Of a DNA stretch of 64,000 nt, positions 35,267-46,357 are shown in pieces; the first letter of the stretch is position 1; every line of letters begins with the position of its first letter. The translations under genes were made by a program, and so were the position numbers. Source of the DNA: Photobacterium carnosum (GTDB lineage Bacteria; Pseudomonadota; Gammaproteobacteria; Enterobacterales; Vibrionaceae); assembly GCF_002849605.1 (NCBI RefSeq), contig NZ_NPIB01000006.1, forward strand, positions 1 to 64,000, written 5' to 3'. The notes under the pieces are model-generated. The model was not told where the DNA came from and ran no database searches. It saw nothing but the letters and a program-made list of their open reading frames with translations.

Positions 35267-35416
35267 TCTAAATCCTACATCATTTATTATTTACAATCGC
35301 GAATCATATTAGTGTCAATAAACTATCAAATAACGACAAATATATGTCAGTTAATACTAAATTTTTCACGCTATTGGTCGATGATACTACTAGCCATTTA
35401 TCAATAGATCCAAACC

Positions 35417-37765
35417 ATGCATCTCGACGATTATAAACCACTGATTGAGCAATTATTGCCAATTTATAACCAGCCTGATTTTGAGGCCGTGTTCCAGTTA
35501 CTGACTCAACACGAAAGTGGCCCAATACGGCTACAAATAAAAATGGAAATCAATCGCTTAATGACCCCTTGTAATAAGATTATTGATCTGCGAGGGCGCG
35601 TTAAAGGCCAATGCCGACAATATACGTTTAAGGGCCTTAATCATTGGCTTGATGATGTCGCGATCAATATTTATCATCACCGTAAGGCGATATTTGCGGA
35701 TCAATATTGCTATGGTTTATATGAAGAATTAATCAATACCCATAATAATTTTCGTATTCTTCATCAACAACAAAAAATATCACCAAGCAACACGACGCCA
35801 ACAGATACCCAATATAGCTTATTTCAGGCACAGTTGATTCGATTTGGATATTATCTTAATCGCGAAGAAAAACGACTCAGTATTGCGACGCAGATAGCAT
35901 TAACATTAGCCAATGAGCAGCAAATCTTAGCCACAACAGTTGATCTTTCTCTTTCAGGAGCAAGATGTAAAGTACCCACGGCGTTTGACTATCAATTAGG
36001 TCAAACCATTACGGCTTCGTTTCCACAACTGGCACAACAATACCAAGATGCTCGACTCAATCAAAGCCACTATTACCGTATTTTAGCTATTGATGATATT
36101 CAAGAGAATGACAGTATCAAATGGTTACGTTTACTGGCATTAACTGATAACACGGCCTTACAAGCAATCATTAAACATGATCAACATCAATCGTTAAGTC
36201 TTAAAAATCATGATGATAAAATCATTCAGTTACGTACTCAAGGTTATGAGCACTGTTATCTAAAGCACACAATAACGATGCCATTATTTTTTGCTGGAGA
36301 AAATCTAAAATACAGCTTATTAACCGATCATAATCAGCATCAATGGCAATATTGGCATGATGAGCGCAATCAGCCAGTGATCAATCATCTGTTGTCTGCA
36401 ACCCGAATTAAGAATCTTGAGCTAAGTGGTATCTCGCATACCAGTACCCTAATTTATAGTTTCTTCCATGAGCATCAAGGCCAACGTTATTTTTACTCGG
36501 CAGCGCTGCCTGAAATGACACGTCAACAACGGCTATTATTTTGGCAGATAGGGGCTAAACGCGAAAGCTGGCGAGTTATGCGCTTAACGATTTACCCTTT
36601 AACGCAAAATGACACCCAAACATTGGCACAACTGACTCCAGAGATGATGCCTTATTGTCAGGACTTATCACACATCGGTACTTTACAAGATTTAACTCAT
36701 GCTGAAGTACAACCAGACTATCTCTGTGGCATGCCATCGACTTTATCCGCCCAAGAGCTTAATCAATTTCGCCACCCTCGAAACCCAATCAGCCAAGCGG
36801 AAGCTATTCATTTTGATCCTAAACCACTGCGTAGTGAATCTCGATTTAATTATAAAACCAGCATTGTATTACAACAAAATCAACATAGGATCAGTGGTTA
36901 TTTGATTGATTTTTCAAGTCGTGGGCTCAACATTCATTTAGATCAACCACTACGATGTAAGCAAGGCGATATAGTACTGATTGAATTTACTCAATTAGCC
37001 CGAAGTACGAAAAATGATATTTTAAAAAAAATGCCATACCAGATTATTCGAACCAGTCCAAATGGTAAAAACATTCAACTCATAACCATTGAAAATGAAG
37101 ACGGTTTATTAGGCGGTCAATTCCTACGGACTTTAATTGAATTTAACCTTGAAAGATTAGCACTCTGTAAAGAACCTCAACCGTCACCAGCGATGCTATT
37201 AACTATGCATCAAATGTTATTAACCCGCCTTCACAGCTTGCCGTATTTTGCAGAAAAAGTAGATCATAAAATAAAGATAAAAGCTGTCGGTTCCAATTTT
37301 CCATTATCACCACTTGCCAACATGTTGCATCAGCTAAGTGATAATGACCGCTTGGATCTCGATATTATTTTTAAACAGCGAGTAAAGGAAATGTTGGCCA
37401 ATCCCATGCGTCCACGAGATAAACCACAATCGCCTTTTATTCATGAATTATATTTAGCGGTTGAGTATCACGATAATCAAATACATAAGATTGAGACTAA
37501 ACTGCGGGGAGATTTTGAGGATCTTGCCACTCAACGAGTTTATATACAGCAAGCACGTCAGCAGGGTGAATTATTCGCATTACGTATTACGGCGCTACCA
37601 TTATTAAATCCGCTGACAATACTGATAAGTCAAAAACTCAGTAAATTAGCACGCTTATCGCTGCATCGAGCGCGGGCGTTAGAAATAGAATTTACGTCGT
37701 TAATGGGCTGTGGTGAGATTTTTGACATTACCGATGAGGTATTAATACGTCTTGAAATTCATTAA
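35417..37765 (+). CDS. PilZ domain protein (PlzC-like), probable c-di-GMP receptor
   Basis: Predicted 782-residue cytosolic protein. Two PilZ-like segments: about 150-200 (RLSIATQIALTLA...VDLSLSGARC) and about 465-520 (LRSESRFNYKTSIVL...IDFSSRGLNI). The second has both RxxxR and DxSxxG, the c-di-GMP-binding motifs; the first keeps DxSxxG. Long flanking regions are not recognised. Position between radA and serB matches a large PilZ protein of Vibrio cholerae (PlzC), to which it is probably orthologous. Divergent from radA with 150 bp between. Confidence 0.82.
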   Translation: MHLDDYKPLIEQLLPIYNQPDFEAVFQLLTQHESGPIRLQIKMEINRLMTPCNKIIDLRGRVKGQCRQYTFKGLNHWLDDVAINIYHHRKAIFADQYCYGLYEELINTHNNFRILHQQQKISPSNTTPTDTQYSLFQAQLIRFGYYLNREEKRLSIATQIALTLANEQQILATTVDLSLSGARCKVPTAFDYQLGQTITASFPQLAQQYQDARLNQSHYYRILAIDDIQENDSIKWLRLLALTDNTALQAIIKHDQHQSLSLKNHDDKIIQLRTQGYEHCYLKHTITMPLFFAGENLKYSLLTDHNQHQWQYWHDERNQPVINHLLSATRIKNLELSGISHTSTLIYSFFHEHQGQRYFYSAALPEMTRQQRLLFWQIGAKRESWRVMRLTIYPLTQNDTQTLAQLTPEMMPYCQDLSHIGTLQDLTHAEVQPDYLCGMPSTLSAQELNQFRHPRNPISQAEAIHFDPKPLRSESRFNYKTSIVLQQNQHRISGYLIDFSSRGLNIHLDQPLRCKQGDIVLIEFTQLARSTKNDILKKMPYQIIRTSPNGKNIQLITIENEDGLLGGQFLRTLIEFNLERLALCKEPQPSPAMLLTMHQMLLTRLHSLPYFAEKVDHKIKIKAVGSNFPLSPLANMLHQLSDNDRLDLDIIFKQRVKEMLANPMRPRDKPQSPFIHELYLAVEYHDNQIHKIETKLRGDFEDLATQRVYIQQARQQGELFALRITALPLLNPLTILISQKLSKLARLSLHRARALEIEFTSLMGCGEIFDITDEVLIRLEIH

Positions 37766-37779
37766 CTTTAATGGACAAT

Positions 37780-37806
37780 CCGCACCATTCTCAGGTGCGG
37801 TTTATT
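37780..37806. terminator. Terminator between PilZ gene and serB
   Basis: CCGCACC-ATTCTCA-GGTGCGG then TTTATT between convergent genes. Confidence 0.75.
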
Positions 37807-37833
37807 CAACAGATAATTAACCGAAGAATCGTA

Positions 37834-38799
37834 TTACCATGCTAAACGTTGCTCAGCTAATGATGCCGATAATATACAAATAATCGCCCCTAAATCAGCA
37901 TGTCGAATTGCCACATCCGCCTGCTGCTCAACGTTAGGTTTCGCATGATAAGCAATACCTAATCCAGCGACGTCCATCATCACTAAATCATTAGCGCCAT
38001 CACCGACGGCGACGGTATTATGGGGTTCAATATCAAACTCTTCAGCAAGCGCCAGTAAAATATCGGCTTTTGATTTTGCATCAATAACATTGCCGATCAC
38101 TTTCCCCGTTAACTTACCGTCAATAATCTCAAGGGTATTTGAGGTTGCAGAGACTAGATTAAATTGCTGCTTAAGATAATCTGAAAAATAGGTAAAGCCA
38201 CCAGAAGCAATAGCGACTTGCCAACCATAATGATACAAGGTGGCAATAAGTTGTGGTAACTCGGGCATTAACGGCAACGTATCACGTACTTGAGTTAAAA
38301 TAGCGGCATCGGCCCCCACTAACGTTGCTACACGTTGACGTAAGCTTTGTTCAAAATCTAACTCGCCTAACATCGCCCGTTCAGTCACCGCGGCAACCTC
38401 TTCACCGACCCCCGCTAAGATGGCGATTTCATCAATACATTCAATCTCAATCGCAGTTGAGTCCATATCTAACACCACAATCCCAGGCATTGATAAATCA
38501 GGAATATCACTCACGTAAGCAAAATCTAACTGCTGATCCAATACTCTCTGTTGGTGCTCTAATGTCAGTTCACTGGCAATCAAAATCGCATCATATGATC
38601 CTACTTTCCATGCCGCTACAATCTCAATAGCACTCAAAGCCACACCATTAATTGCATCAATATTATCGGTAGTAATGTGTTTACCATAGACCAACCAATT
38701 GGCTTGGCGTTTACTGGTATTGGTGACGGATAATATTTCTGGAAAGCGTTTATATAAGGTCGGGTGTTTGTTGATTTTGAGTACGTTCACAACGTCCAT
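37834..38799 (-). CDS. serB: Phosphoserine phosphatase
   Basis: Final enzyme of serine synthesis, 321 residues. HAD phosphatase core with VVLDMDSTAIEIECIDEIA (nucleophile Asp111, acid Asp113), IASGGFTYFSDYL (motif II), and VAVGDGANDLVMM (motif IV). The N-terminal ~100 residues form a regulatory domain typical of gammaproteobacterial SerB. Divergent from the YtjB-like gene, as in E. coli. Confidence 0.97.
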   Translation of the reverse strand: MDVVNVLKINKHPTLYKRFPEILSVTNTSKRQANWLVYGKHITTDNIDAINGVALSAIEIVAAWKVGSYDAILIASELTLEHQQRVLDQQLDFAYVSDIPDLSMPGIVVLDMDSTAIEIECIDEIAILAGVGEEVAAVTERAMLGELDFEQSLRQRVATLVGADAAILTQVRDTLPLMPELPQLIATLYHYGWQVAIASGGFTYFSDYLKQQFNLVSATSNTLEIIDGKLTGKVIGNVIDAKSKADILLALAEEFDIEPHNTVAVGDGANDLVMMDVAGLGIAYHAKPNVEQQADVAIRHADLGAIICILSASLAEQRLAW

Positions 38800-39064
38800 T
38801 GTGTCATCCTTAACAATTTAATTACTATAAACCTAACGATTGTACTCTTGAAGAGCAAGGTCAATTGTAAGTTTAGTGTTACATAAATAACCGAATAAAA
38901 ACCAATTATTGACATAAAATCATCAACTTAAGATTGATTTTATTGACTATTTATTAACGCCCATTATTTGTTAATAAACTTTAACACTTCACTCTAAGGG
39001 GAAATAATCATCCATTATTTTTTTAGTGTAGAATAACTGTAATCAACATAATCGAGTGATATGA

Positions 39065-39679
39065 ATGATCCAATGGAACACTAAGCGATGGCAACGTCAG
39101 CGGCTACAAAAAGCCATGATATTGTTTGTATGCCTATTAACATCTATTGGCATACTGCAATATGGCTCGATACTGAGCCAACAAAACTACCAAATTCTCA
39201 GTGAGCAGACTCAAGCCTTATCACAAATTATTATTCGTCAAGCGGCTAACAATGCTGCGGATGATATTGAAAATAAAAATCAGCGCCAACTGCAATTATT
39301 AGTCAATAATTTAGCAGCAGAACCTCTTATATTAGATGCAAGTATCTATAATATTGAAGGGGTGGCACTCGCAAAAACTAAAACAGCATTGCCATTAGAA
39401 CAACTAACAGGACTTTCGACACCATTAGCACTTGCAAGTATTGGTCGTCAGCAAATTGCCGAACCCGTATTGATGAATGGTCATATTATTGGCTTTATGC
39501 GCATCACTCTAGAGCACGATAAATTACTGGTTAATGCCATTGATCACATGTCGACCATGACTGCGATTATTCGCGGACTTATTATTGCAGCACTAATTAT
39601 TGGAATTTTACTGACCATCGTCTTTAGTCGTCAACGTTATCAAGGCAGTTTTCCTTTTCTGCATAATCAGCACCCATAA
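39065..39679 (+). CDS. YtjB/Smp family membrane protein
   Basis: Predicted 204 residues, with an N-terminal membrane helix (about 20-38, MILFVCLLTSIGILQYG), a periplasmic domain and a second helix (about 172-190, GLIIAALIIGILLTIVFS). This matches the SMP/YtjB topology. The function of the family is not well defined, though enterobacterial members were named from their link to serB. Start is ATG 39065. Confidence 0.85.
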   Translation: MIQWNTKRWQRQRLQKAMILFVCLLTSIGILQYGSILSQQNYQILSEQTQALSQIIIRQAANNAADDIENKNQRQLQLLVNNLAAEPLILDASIYNIEGVALAKTKTALPLEQLTGLSTPLALASIGRQQIAEPVLMNGHIIGFMRITLEHDKLLVNAIDHMSTMTAIIRGLIIAALIIGILLTIVFSRQRYQGSFPFLHNQHP

Positions 39680-39696
39680 TCTTATCTTTCGTACAT

Positions 39697-39738
39697 AAAA
39701 AAGCGGCAACAGCCTTAACTGTTACCGCTTTTTTTTAA
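39697..39738. terminator. Bidirectional terminator between ytjB-like gene and deoD
   Basis: AAAAAAGCGG-AACAG...CTGTT-CCGCTTTTTTTT stem with A- and T-runs on either side. Confidence 0.9.
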
Positions 39739-39780
39739 TGCTGATTGATATTTATATTAACATATCCATCACATTATCGA

Positions 39781-40500
39781 TTACTCAGCATCGCCAAGTA
39801 ATACTGATTCTAATGCGATTTCAATCATCTCGTTGAACGTTAATTGACGCTCTTCAGATGTTGTTGCTTCACCACGTAAAATATGGTCAGAAACAGTACA
39901 GATAGTTAGTGCTTTAGCACCAAACTCAGCAGCAACACCGTAGATACCTGCCGCTTCCATTTCAACACCAACAATGCCGTATTTATCCATTGTTTTGAAG
40001 AAATCGAAATTTGGATTGTAGAATAAATCAGCTGAGAAGATATTACCTACTTTAACAGGGATACCTTTTGCTTTTGCTGCATCTACTGCATTTTGTACCA
40101 TACCGAAATCAGCAATTGCTGCGAAATCGTGGCCACCAAAACGGATACGGTTTACTTTAGAATCTGTTGATGCACCCATGCCAATAACAACATCGCGCAA
40201 TTTAACGTCATCACGTACCGCACCACAACTACCAACACGGATAAGTTTCTTCACGCCAAAGTCTTTAATTAACTCTGTCGCATAGATAGAACAAGAAGGG
40301 ATACCCATACCGTGGCCCATAACAGAGATCTTACGACCTTTGTAGGTACCAGTGAAACCAAGCATGCCACGTACGTTACATACTTCTGTCACATTCTCTA
40401 GAAATGTTTCAGCAATGAACTTAGCACGTAGTGGATCACCAGGCATCAGTACTACGTCTGCAAAATCACCCATTTCAGCATTAATATGTGGAGTAGCCAT
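39781..40500 (-). CDS. deoD: Purine nucleoside phosphorylase DeoD
   Basis: Phosphorolysis of purine (deoxy)nucleosides, 239 residues. N-terminus [26 protein letters not shown], central [18 protein letters not shown], and [28 protein letters not shown] carry phosphate and nucleoside contacts of the hexameric bacterial type. Last gene of the nupC-deoCABD cluster; about 200 bp separate it from deoB. Confidence 0.97.
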   Translation of the reverse strand: MATPHINAEMGDFADVVLMPGDPLRAKFIAETFLENVTEVCNVRGMLGFTGTYKGRKISVMGHGMGIPSCSIYATELIKDFGVKKLIRVGSCGAVRDDVKLRDVVIGMGASTDSKVNRIRFGGHDFAAIADFGMVQNAVDAAKAKGIPVKVGNIFSADLFYNPNFDFFKTMDKYGIVGVEMEAAGIYGVAAEFGAKALTICTVSDHILRGEATTSEERQLTFNEMIEIALESVLLGDAE

Positions 40501-40704
40501 CGTTATATCCTTTTGTTAATTGAATCAGCAATCAGTGGCGATAACGTCTTTTTACATTCACGCACAACTGATTACTAATAACCGTTTAATATCGATCTGA
40601 TGACGATCGTTATCGTACAAATATATCCATTTTTATACTAATCAAGGCAATTAATCCAATAATTCCTCACCTTGATGATTAAGATAATGCCAGTCTATTA
40701 CGTT

Positions 40705-41925
40705 TTATAGAAATGACTTACCGTAATCCATATCAGAAGTACCAAAATGTGTCGCTAAGCTTTGACCAATATCAGCAAATGTTTCACGACGACCTAATGA
40801 GCCCGCCTGAATTTTTGGTCCAGTTACGATCACTGGAATGTGCTCACGTGTGTGATCAGTACCAGGCCATGTTGGATCACAACCATGGTCAGCAGTAATA
40901 ATTAATACATCGTCTTCTTTTAGCAATGCTAAAATTTCAGGTAAACGACGGTCAAAATATTCTAATGCTGCGGCATAACCAGCAACATTACGACGGTGGC
41001 CATAAGCTGAGTCAAAATCAACAAAGTTAGTGAATACGATGCTGTTATCACCCGCAACATCAATTTGCGCTAACGTTGCATCAAATAAAGCAGGAATACC
41101 GGTTGCTTTTACTTTACGAGAAATACCACAACCCGCATAAATATCAGAAATCTTACCGATAGAAATAACTTCGCCTTGCTTCTCTTCAACTAGCTTTTGC
41201 AAAATAGTAATTGCAGGTGGCTCAAGAGATAAATCACGACGGTTACCCGTACGCTCAAATTGACCTTTGCCAGCACCAATAAATGGACGCGCAATAACAC
41301 GACCAATATTATAATCTTCTAGCTCTTCACGGACGATATGACAAAGTTCCATCAGCTTATCAAGACCGTAAGTCTCTTCGTGACATGCAATTTGGAATAC
41401 AGAGTCAGCCGATGTATAGAAAATTGGTTTACCAGTTCGCATGTGCTCTTCGCCCAAATCATCCAGTATTTGTGTACCCGATGCATGGCAGTTACCTAAA
41501 TAACCGTCTAAGCCTGCACGCTCAAGGATGCGATCAGTTAGTTCTTTAGGAAAACTATTGGTTTTATCACTGAAGTAGCCCCAATCAAACAATACTGGCA
41601 CACCTGCAATTTCCCAGTGACCTGAAGGGGTATCTTTTCCTGATGATATTTCTTGCGCATGGCCGTAAGCACCAACGATTTCAACATCAGCATCCATACC
41701 TTCAGGGAAATGACCACATGACTCTTCACACGCTTTGGCTAAACCTAACTTAGTCAGGTTTGGCAAATAAAGAGCACCACTACGATCACCGTTATCAGCT
41801 TCACCACGCGCACACGCTTGAGCAATGTGACCTAGGGTATTTGCACCTACATCACCAAAATCAACCGCATCTTCCGTCGCGCCGATACCAAAAGAATCTA
41901 AAACTAAAATAATTGAACGTTTCAT
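40705..41925 (-). CDS. deoB: Phosphopentomutase
   Basis: Converts (deoxy)ribose-1-phosphate to the 5-phosphate, 406 residues from ATG 41925. N-terminus [20 protein letters not shown] carries the metal-binding Asp; [14 protein letters not shown] has the phosphorylated Thr; [20 protein letters not shown] binds Mn2+. The ATG at 41925 follows GGAG; the longer in-frame extension to 42015 would overlap deoA and is rejected. Ten bp downstream of deoA. Confidence 0.97.
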   Translation of the reverse strand: MKRSIILVLDSFGIGATEDAVDFGDVGANTLGHIAQACARGEADNGDRSGALYLPNLTKLGLAKACEESCGHFPEGMDADVEIVGAYGHAQEISSGKDTPSGHWEIAGVPVLFDWGYFSDKTNSFPKELTDRILERAGLDGYLGNCHASGTQILDDLGEEHMRTGKPIFYTSADSVFQIACHEETYGLDKLMELCHIVREELEDYNIGRVIARPFIGAGKGQFERTGNRRDLSLEPPAITILQKLVEEKQGEVISIGKISDIYAGCGISRKVKATGIPALFDATLAQIDVAGDNSIVFTNFVDFDSAYGHRRNVAGYAAALEYFDRRLPEILALLKEDDVLIITADHGCDPTWPGTDHTREHIPVIVTGPKIQAGSLGRRETFADIGQSLATHFGTSDMDYGKSFL

Positions 41926-41935
41926 GTTTGCTCCG

Positions 41936-43267
41936 TTATACGTCTTGTTCGCCAATACGACGGTATACTTCAGGGGTTGGCTCTGACTGCGTATCAGCAA
42001 TACTGATATTGGCACGAACCGCTTTAGCCGCTTCTTGCCATTGTGCTTCAGTACGGGCGTGTACCATCGCTAGTGGGGTATCAGCATACACTTCATCACC
42101 AAGACGAATCATATTTGATAAACCAACTGCATAATCGATACTATCACTAGCGACACGACGACCACCACCCATACCGACAACAGCCATACCTAAACCACGG
42201 GTATCCATCGCAGTTGCAAAACCAGTTGTTTCAGCAAAGACAGGTTTAATGATTTCTGCTTTATCAAGATAGTTATCATAATTATCGATAAAATCAGTTG
42301 GACCACCAAGACCTGCAACCATTTTGCCAAAACGTTCAGCTGCTTGACCATTATCTAACACAGTTTGAAGTTTCGCACGTGCTTGTGGTAAATCAGATGC
42401 TAATTTACTGATAACTAACATTTCAGCACATAATGCCATCGTTACTGCATATAAACGCGGGTTACGGTATTCACCCGTTAAAAACTGTACCGCTTCGCGA
42501 ACTTCAAGCGCGTTACCCGCTGTTGATGCTAACACTTGATTCATGTCAGTCAACAATGCGGATGTACATGTGCCCGCACCGTTAGCAACCGCCACAATTG
42601 ATTTAGCTAATTCTTCTGATGCTGCGTAAGTTGGCATAAATGCGCCTGAACCTACTTTTACATCCATGACTAAGTAATCAAGGCCTGCCGCTAATTTCTT
42701 CGACAAAATAGACGCGGTGATTAATGAAATATTATCCACTGTAGCCGTTACATCACGGGTCGCGTAAACACGTTTATCCGCAGGGGCTAAATCACCGGTT
42801 TGACCAATAATAGCCACACCTGCTTCTTTGGTTACTTTTCCGAACACTTCATTGCTTGGCGTAATGTTGTAACCTGGGATTGATTCCAGTTTATCTAACG
42901 TACCACCTGTATGACCAAGACCACGACCAGAGATCATTGGTACATAGCCACCACATGCCGCTACCATAGCGCCCAGCATTAAAGAGGTCACATCACCCAC
43001 ACCACCGGTTGAGTGCTTATCAACAATTGGACCATCAAAATTCATATGGCCCCAATCAATCACCATGCCGGAATCACGCATAGCGCATGTTAATGCCACG
43101 CGCTCATCCATGGTCATATCATTAAAATAAACCGCCATTGCAAATGCAGCAATTTGGCCTTCAGATACCGTATTTTTAGCAACACCTTGAATGAAGAAAT
43201 TAATTTCATCAGCTGTTAGAGCAATGTTGTCGCGTTTTTTACGAATAATTTCTTGAGGTAAATACAT
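41936..43267 (-). CDS. deoA: Thymidine phosphorylase
   Basis: Cleaves thymidine and deoxyuridine with phosphate, 443 residues. Characteristic [39 protein letters not shown] (phosphate loop) and [20 protein letters not shown]. Length fits. Lies between deoC and deoB, with a hairpin in the 208-bp gap after deoC. Confidence 0.98.
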   Translation of the reverse strand: MYLPQEIIRKKRDNIALTADEINFFIQGVAKNTVSEGQIAAFAMAVYFNDMTMDERVALTCAMRDSGMVIDWGHMNFDGPIVDKHSTGGVGDVTSLMLGAMVAACGGYVPMISGRGLGHTGGTLDKLESIPGYNITPSNEVFGKVTKEAGVAIIGQTGDLAPADKRVYATRDVTATVDNISLITASILSKKLAAGLDYLVMDVKVGSGAFMPTYAASEELAKSIVAVANGAGTCTSALLTDMNQVLASTAGNALEVREAVQFLTGEYRNPRLYAVTMALCAEMLVISKLASDLPQARAKLQTVLDNGQAAERFGKMVAGLGGPTDFIDNYDNYLDKAEIIKPVFAETTGFATAMDTRGLGMAVVGMGGGRRVASDSIDYAVGLSNMIRLGDEVYADTPLAMVHARTEAQWQEAAKAVRANISIADTQSEPTPEVYRRIGEQDV

Positions 43268-43439
43268 GACGATCCTCTTATTGATATGTATTTCAATCGG
43301 GAAAATTAACTATTTATTTATAAAATTTACGTACACGAATCCACTCAGTGATGCCAAAACATCATTGGGAATAGCATTAAATAAAATAGATAATTGCAGC
43401 TAATATAAAATAATTAGCGTTAAGAATAATAAATGAAAA

Positions 43440-43464
43440 TTAAGGTGGCATGACACCACCTTAT
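43440..43464 (-). terminator. Hairpin between deoC and deoA
   Basis: AAGGTGG (43442-43448) and CCACCTT (43456-43462) flank CATGACA; a U-rich stretch follows on the minus strand. Probably partial termination or mRNA processing in the deo operon. Confidence 0.6.
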
Positions 43465-43475
43465 TTAGCTAAAGC

Positions 43476-44252
43476 TTAGTAACCGCCTTGTGCCGCTTGC
43501 TCGCCTTCACCTAACGTGTGAAGTAAATTAGCAAGTAGGCTTGATGCACCAAAACGGTAATGACGGCTATCAGCCCACTCTTCACCAAGAATAGTGTTTG
43601 CCATTGCTAAATATTGTTGAGCATCTTCAGCAGTACGTACGCCACCAGCAGGCTTAAAGCCAACTGTTTTTGCTACACCCATATCGTTAATCACATTCAA
43701 CATGATTTCAGCATATTCAGGTGTTGCATTGACTGGCACTTTACCTGTAGATGTTTTAATAAAGTTAGCACCTGCATTAATACAAATTTCAGACGCTTGC
43801 TTAATAAGCGCTTTCGTTTTTAGCTCACCGGTTTCGATGATTACTTTAAGAAGCGCATTATCACCACACGCTGCTTTACATTGCTTCACAAGCTCAAAGC
43901 CTACTTCTGCATTGCCAGCCATTAGCGCGCGGTATGGAAATACTACATCGACTTCATCTGCACCGTAAGCAACAGCCGCTTTTGTTTCAGCAACGGCGAT
44001 CTCAATATCATCGTTACCGTGCGGGAAGTTAGTTACTGTTGCAACACGTACATCAGGTGTACCTTGCTCACGTAGTTGCTTCTTAGCGACTGGAATAAAA
44101 CGAGGGTAGATACATACTGCAGCAGTGTTACCAACCGCTGTTTTTGCGTTCTTACATAGCGCGATCACTTTTTCATCAGTGTCGTCGTCATTTAATGTTG
44201 TAAGATCCATTAATTTTAATGCACGTAGTGCTGCAGCTTTTAAATCGCTCAT
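43476..44252 (-). CDS. deoC: Deoxyribose-phosphate aldolase
   Basis: Splits 2-deoxyribose-5-phosphate to glyceraldehyde-3-phosphate and acetaldehyde, 258 residues. The class I aldolase lysine is in [31 protein letters not shown] and [15 protein letters not shown] are also conserved. First of the deoCAB(D) genes, with a 594-bp control region upstream. Confidence 0.98.
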   Translation of the reverse strand: MSDLKAAALRALKLMDLTTLNDDDTDEKVIALCKNAKTAVGNTAAVCIYPRFIPVAKKQLREQGTPDVRVATVTNFPHGNDDIEIAVAETKAAVAYGADEVDVVFPYRALMAGNAEVGFELVKQCKAACGDNALLKVIIETGELKTKALIKQASEICINAGANFIKTSTGKVPVNATPEYAEIMLNVINDMGVAKTVGFKPAGGVRTAEDAQQYLAMANTILGEEWADSRHYRFGASSLLANLLHTLGEGEQAAQGGY

Positions 44253-44785
44253 GACTCTCTCCAGTCGTAATGTTTGATCGCGGTAGTGTTAATATTGCTA
44301 CCTGAATACTCAATATGAATTCAGCAGTGATTCACTGCGGTGCAACGACATTCACTATCGCTGTCATCTATAGTCGGACTTTATTCCTTGAAGACCCAGA
44401 AACACAAATAAATCGATTCTGATTACTATCCTTAGTACCGCGTAGGCTACCCCGTATAAGATTAAGTCACCCTAATCTATTTAGGTTTTACCACCTTATA
44501 ATACCAACTCAACCACAACTCGACCATCAAACTCGTGTTTCCTGTGGTGGATAATATGTTTACTGAAATCAAAAGTGTTTTCGCAACTCATGCAACTGAG
44601 ACATAAAAAAAGCGCTTTTTTGCATGATTTTTATTTATGATGCAAATAACATCAATAAGGCGATCAATAACAACCCCGCGACTGTTTCTATAAGAGAATA
44701 ATAACAGAGTGAAAATTCAGAAAGGGGAACGCAATCGATTTTATTACATTAAGCAAAACTTAAATGGAATCGCTTTTCTCTAAAC
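44253..44785. other. Regulatory region between nupC terminator and deoC
   Basis: No reading frame stands out. Near 44582-44596 the minus strand has two GTTGC repeats (GTTGCATGAGTTGCG) one helical turn apart, and TTTGCAT (44619-44625) and ATGCAAA (44640-44646) form an inverted repeat. All resemble the CytR octamer GTTGCATT. CytR/CRP-type control of deo genes is established in E. coli and Vibrio; the site assignment here is inference. Confidence 0.5.
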
Positions 44786-44820
44786 AAAAAAAACGCCACA
44801 GCATGAGCCATGGCGTTTCT
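44786..44820 (-). terminator. Terminator after nupC
   Basis: On the minus strand AAACGCCA...TGGCGTTT is followed by a T-run, about 25 bp after the nupC stop. Confidence 0.88.
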
Positions 44821-44846
44821 TCTCTGAGGTAACTATTTACGTATAA

Positions 44847-46139
44847 CTATGATGCTAAGGTAATAAACAAACCTGCAATGGTTGCTGACATTAGGTTAGA
44901 TAATGTACCTGCCGCAACAGCCTTCATACCAAAGCGAGCAATTTCAGCACGACGCGTTGGTGCTAGACCACCTAAGCCACCCAGTAGAATTGCTACTGAA
45001 GATAGGTTAGCGAAACCACACAATGCGAATGAGATGATAGCTTTAGTCTTATCTGTCATTTCTACGCCAGTTTGTGCTACTAACATGCCACCATCAGCGA
45101 CATCTTTTAGGTAAGGGGCAAAGTTTAGGTAAGCAACAAATTCGTTAACAACAACCTTCTGACCGATAAATGAACCAGCAACTTGTGCTTCACCCCATGG
45201 CACACCAATAAGGAATGCAAGTGGAGCGAATACATAACCTAGAATCAATTCTAGTGTTAACTCAGGCATACCGAACCAACCGCCGATACCACCAAGCATA
45301 CCATTCACTAATGCAATCAAACCGATAAACGCTAGTAGCATTGCACCAACGTTTAGTGCTAGTTGCATACCAGATGATGCACCAGCGGCTGCTGCATCAA
45401 TAATGTTCGCTGGTTTTTCTTCATTTTCATCTTCATCGTTACCTGCGATTTGCTCAATTGGCTGCTCGGTTTCAGGTTTAATGATTTTAGCAAATAATAG
45501 ACCACCAGGAGCTGCCATAAATGAAGCGGCAATCAAGTACTCTAGAGGCACACCCATTTGTGCGTAACCTGCAAGTACACCACCCGCTACTGACGCCAAA
45601 CCACCACACATTACTGCAAACAGCTCAGACTGAGTCATCTTAGGAACAAACGGACGAATAACCAAAGGCGCTTCTGTTTGACCTACAAAAATATTAGCTG
45701 TTGCAGACATTGATTCTGCGTGAGAAGTACCCAGTACTTTACGTAAACCGCCACCCAGAACATTGATAACAACCTGCATTACACCGATGTAGTACAACAC
45801 GCTGATAAGTGCAGAGAAGAAAACGATAACTGGCAATACGCGTAATGCGAATACAAAGCCACCGCCACCAAATAATTCAAACATTTTGTTTGATGTTAAA
45901 CCACCAAACAAGAAGTTAATACCGTCATTACCATAACCAATAACGTTAGCTACTGCTTGAGACATGCCATACAGCACATCACGGCCTACAGGCACATAAA
46001 GAACAAAGGCACCCAAAAGAAATTGGATAGCAAATGCACCACCAACAGTACGTAAGTTGATCGCTTTACGGTTATCAGATAGAAGTACGGCAAGTAATAG
46101 CAGTACCACCATCCCAACTAGGCTCATTAGCAGGCTCAT
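44847..46139 (-). CDS. nupC: Concentrative nucleoside transporter NupC
   Basis: Ion-coupled nucleoside importer of 430 residues in the inner membrane, CNT family. Hydrophobic throughout, with [55 protein letters not shown] (substrate site), and [12 protein letters not shown] with [22 protein letters not shown] near the end. A charged loop (NDEDENEEK) in the middle is an extra. Feeds the neighbouring deo genes; a near-perfect CRP site lies upstream. Confidence 0.96.
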   Translation of the reverse strand: MSLLMSLVGMVVLLLLAVLLSDNRKAINLRTVGGAFAIQFLLGAFVLYVPVGRDVLYGMSQAVANVIGYGNDGINFLFGGLTSNKMFELFGGGGFVFALRVLPVIVFFSALISVLYYIGVMQVVINVLGGGLRKVLGTSHAESMSATANIFVGQTEAPLVIRPFVPKMTQSELFAVMCGGLASVAGGVLAGYAQMGVPLEYLIAASFMAAPGGLLFAKIIKPETEQPIEQIAGNDEDENEEKPANIIDAAAAGASSGMQLALNVGAMLLAFIGLIALVNGMLGGIGGWFGMPELTLELILGYVFAPLAFLIGVPWGEAQVAGSFIGQKVVVNEFVAYLNFAPYLKDVADGGMLVAQTGVEMTDKTKAIISFALCGFANLSSVAILLGGLGGLAPTRRAEIARFGMKAVAAGTLSNLMSATIAGLFITLAS

Positions 46140-46284
46140 GATTTATGGAATCCTATAGTTAAGTTTTGGCGTATTGACAGTTAGGCTCTTTTATAGAGCC
46201 CGCGCATTATACTCATGGAGTTACGGATGATGTAATGCAAAGATCACAGTTTATGAGGAAATTTGATGTACCATAATCAACTAT

Positions 46285-46300
46285 TGTGACTCGCATCACA
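46285..46300 (-). promoter_or_regulatory. CRP (cAMP receptor protein) site upstream of nupC
   Basis: TGTGACTCGCATCACA is a consensus TGTGA-N6-TCACA palindrome, about 145 bp before the nupC start. A TGTGA half-site lies near 46245-46250. CRP activation of nucleoside uptake genes is well known. Confidence 0.85.
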
Positions 46301-46357
46301 TAACACTTACGTTACAAGTCACACTGTTAACGCAATCGTTTGGCTTTGGCAGCAAAA

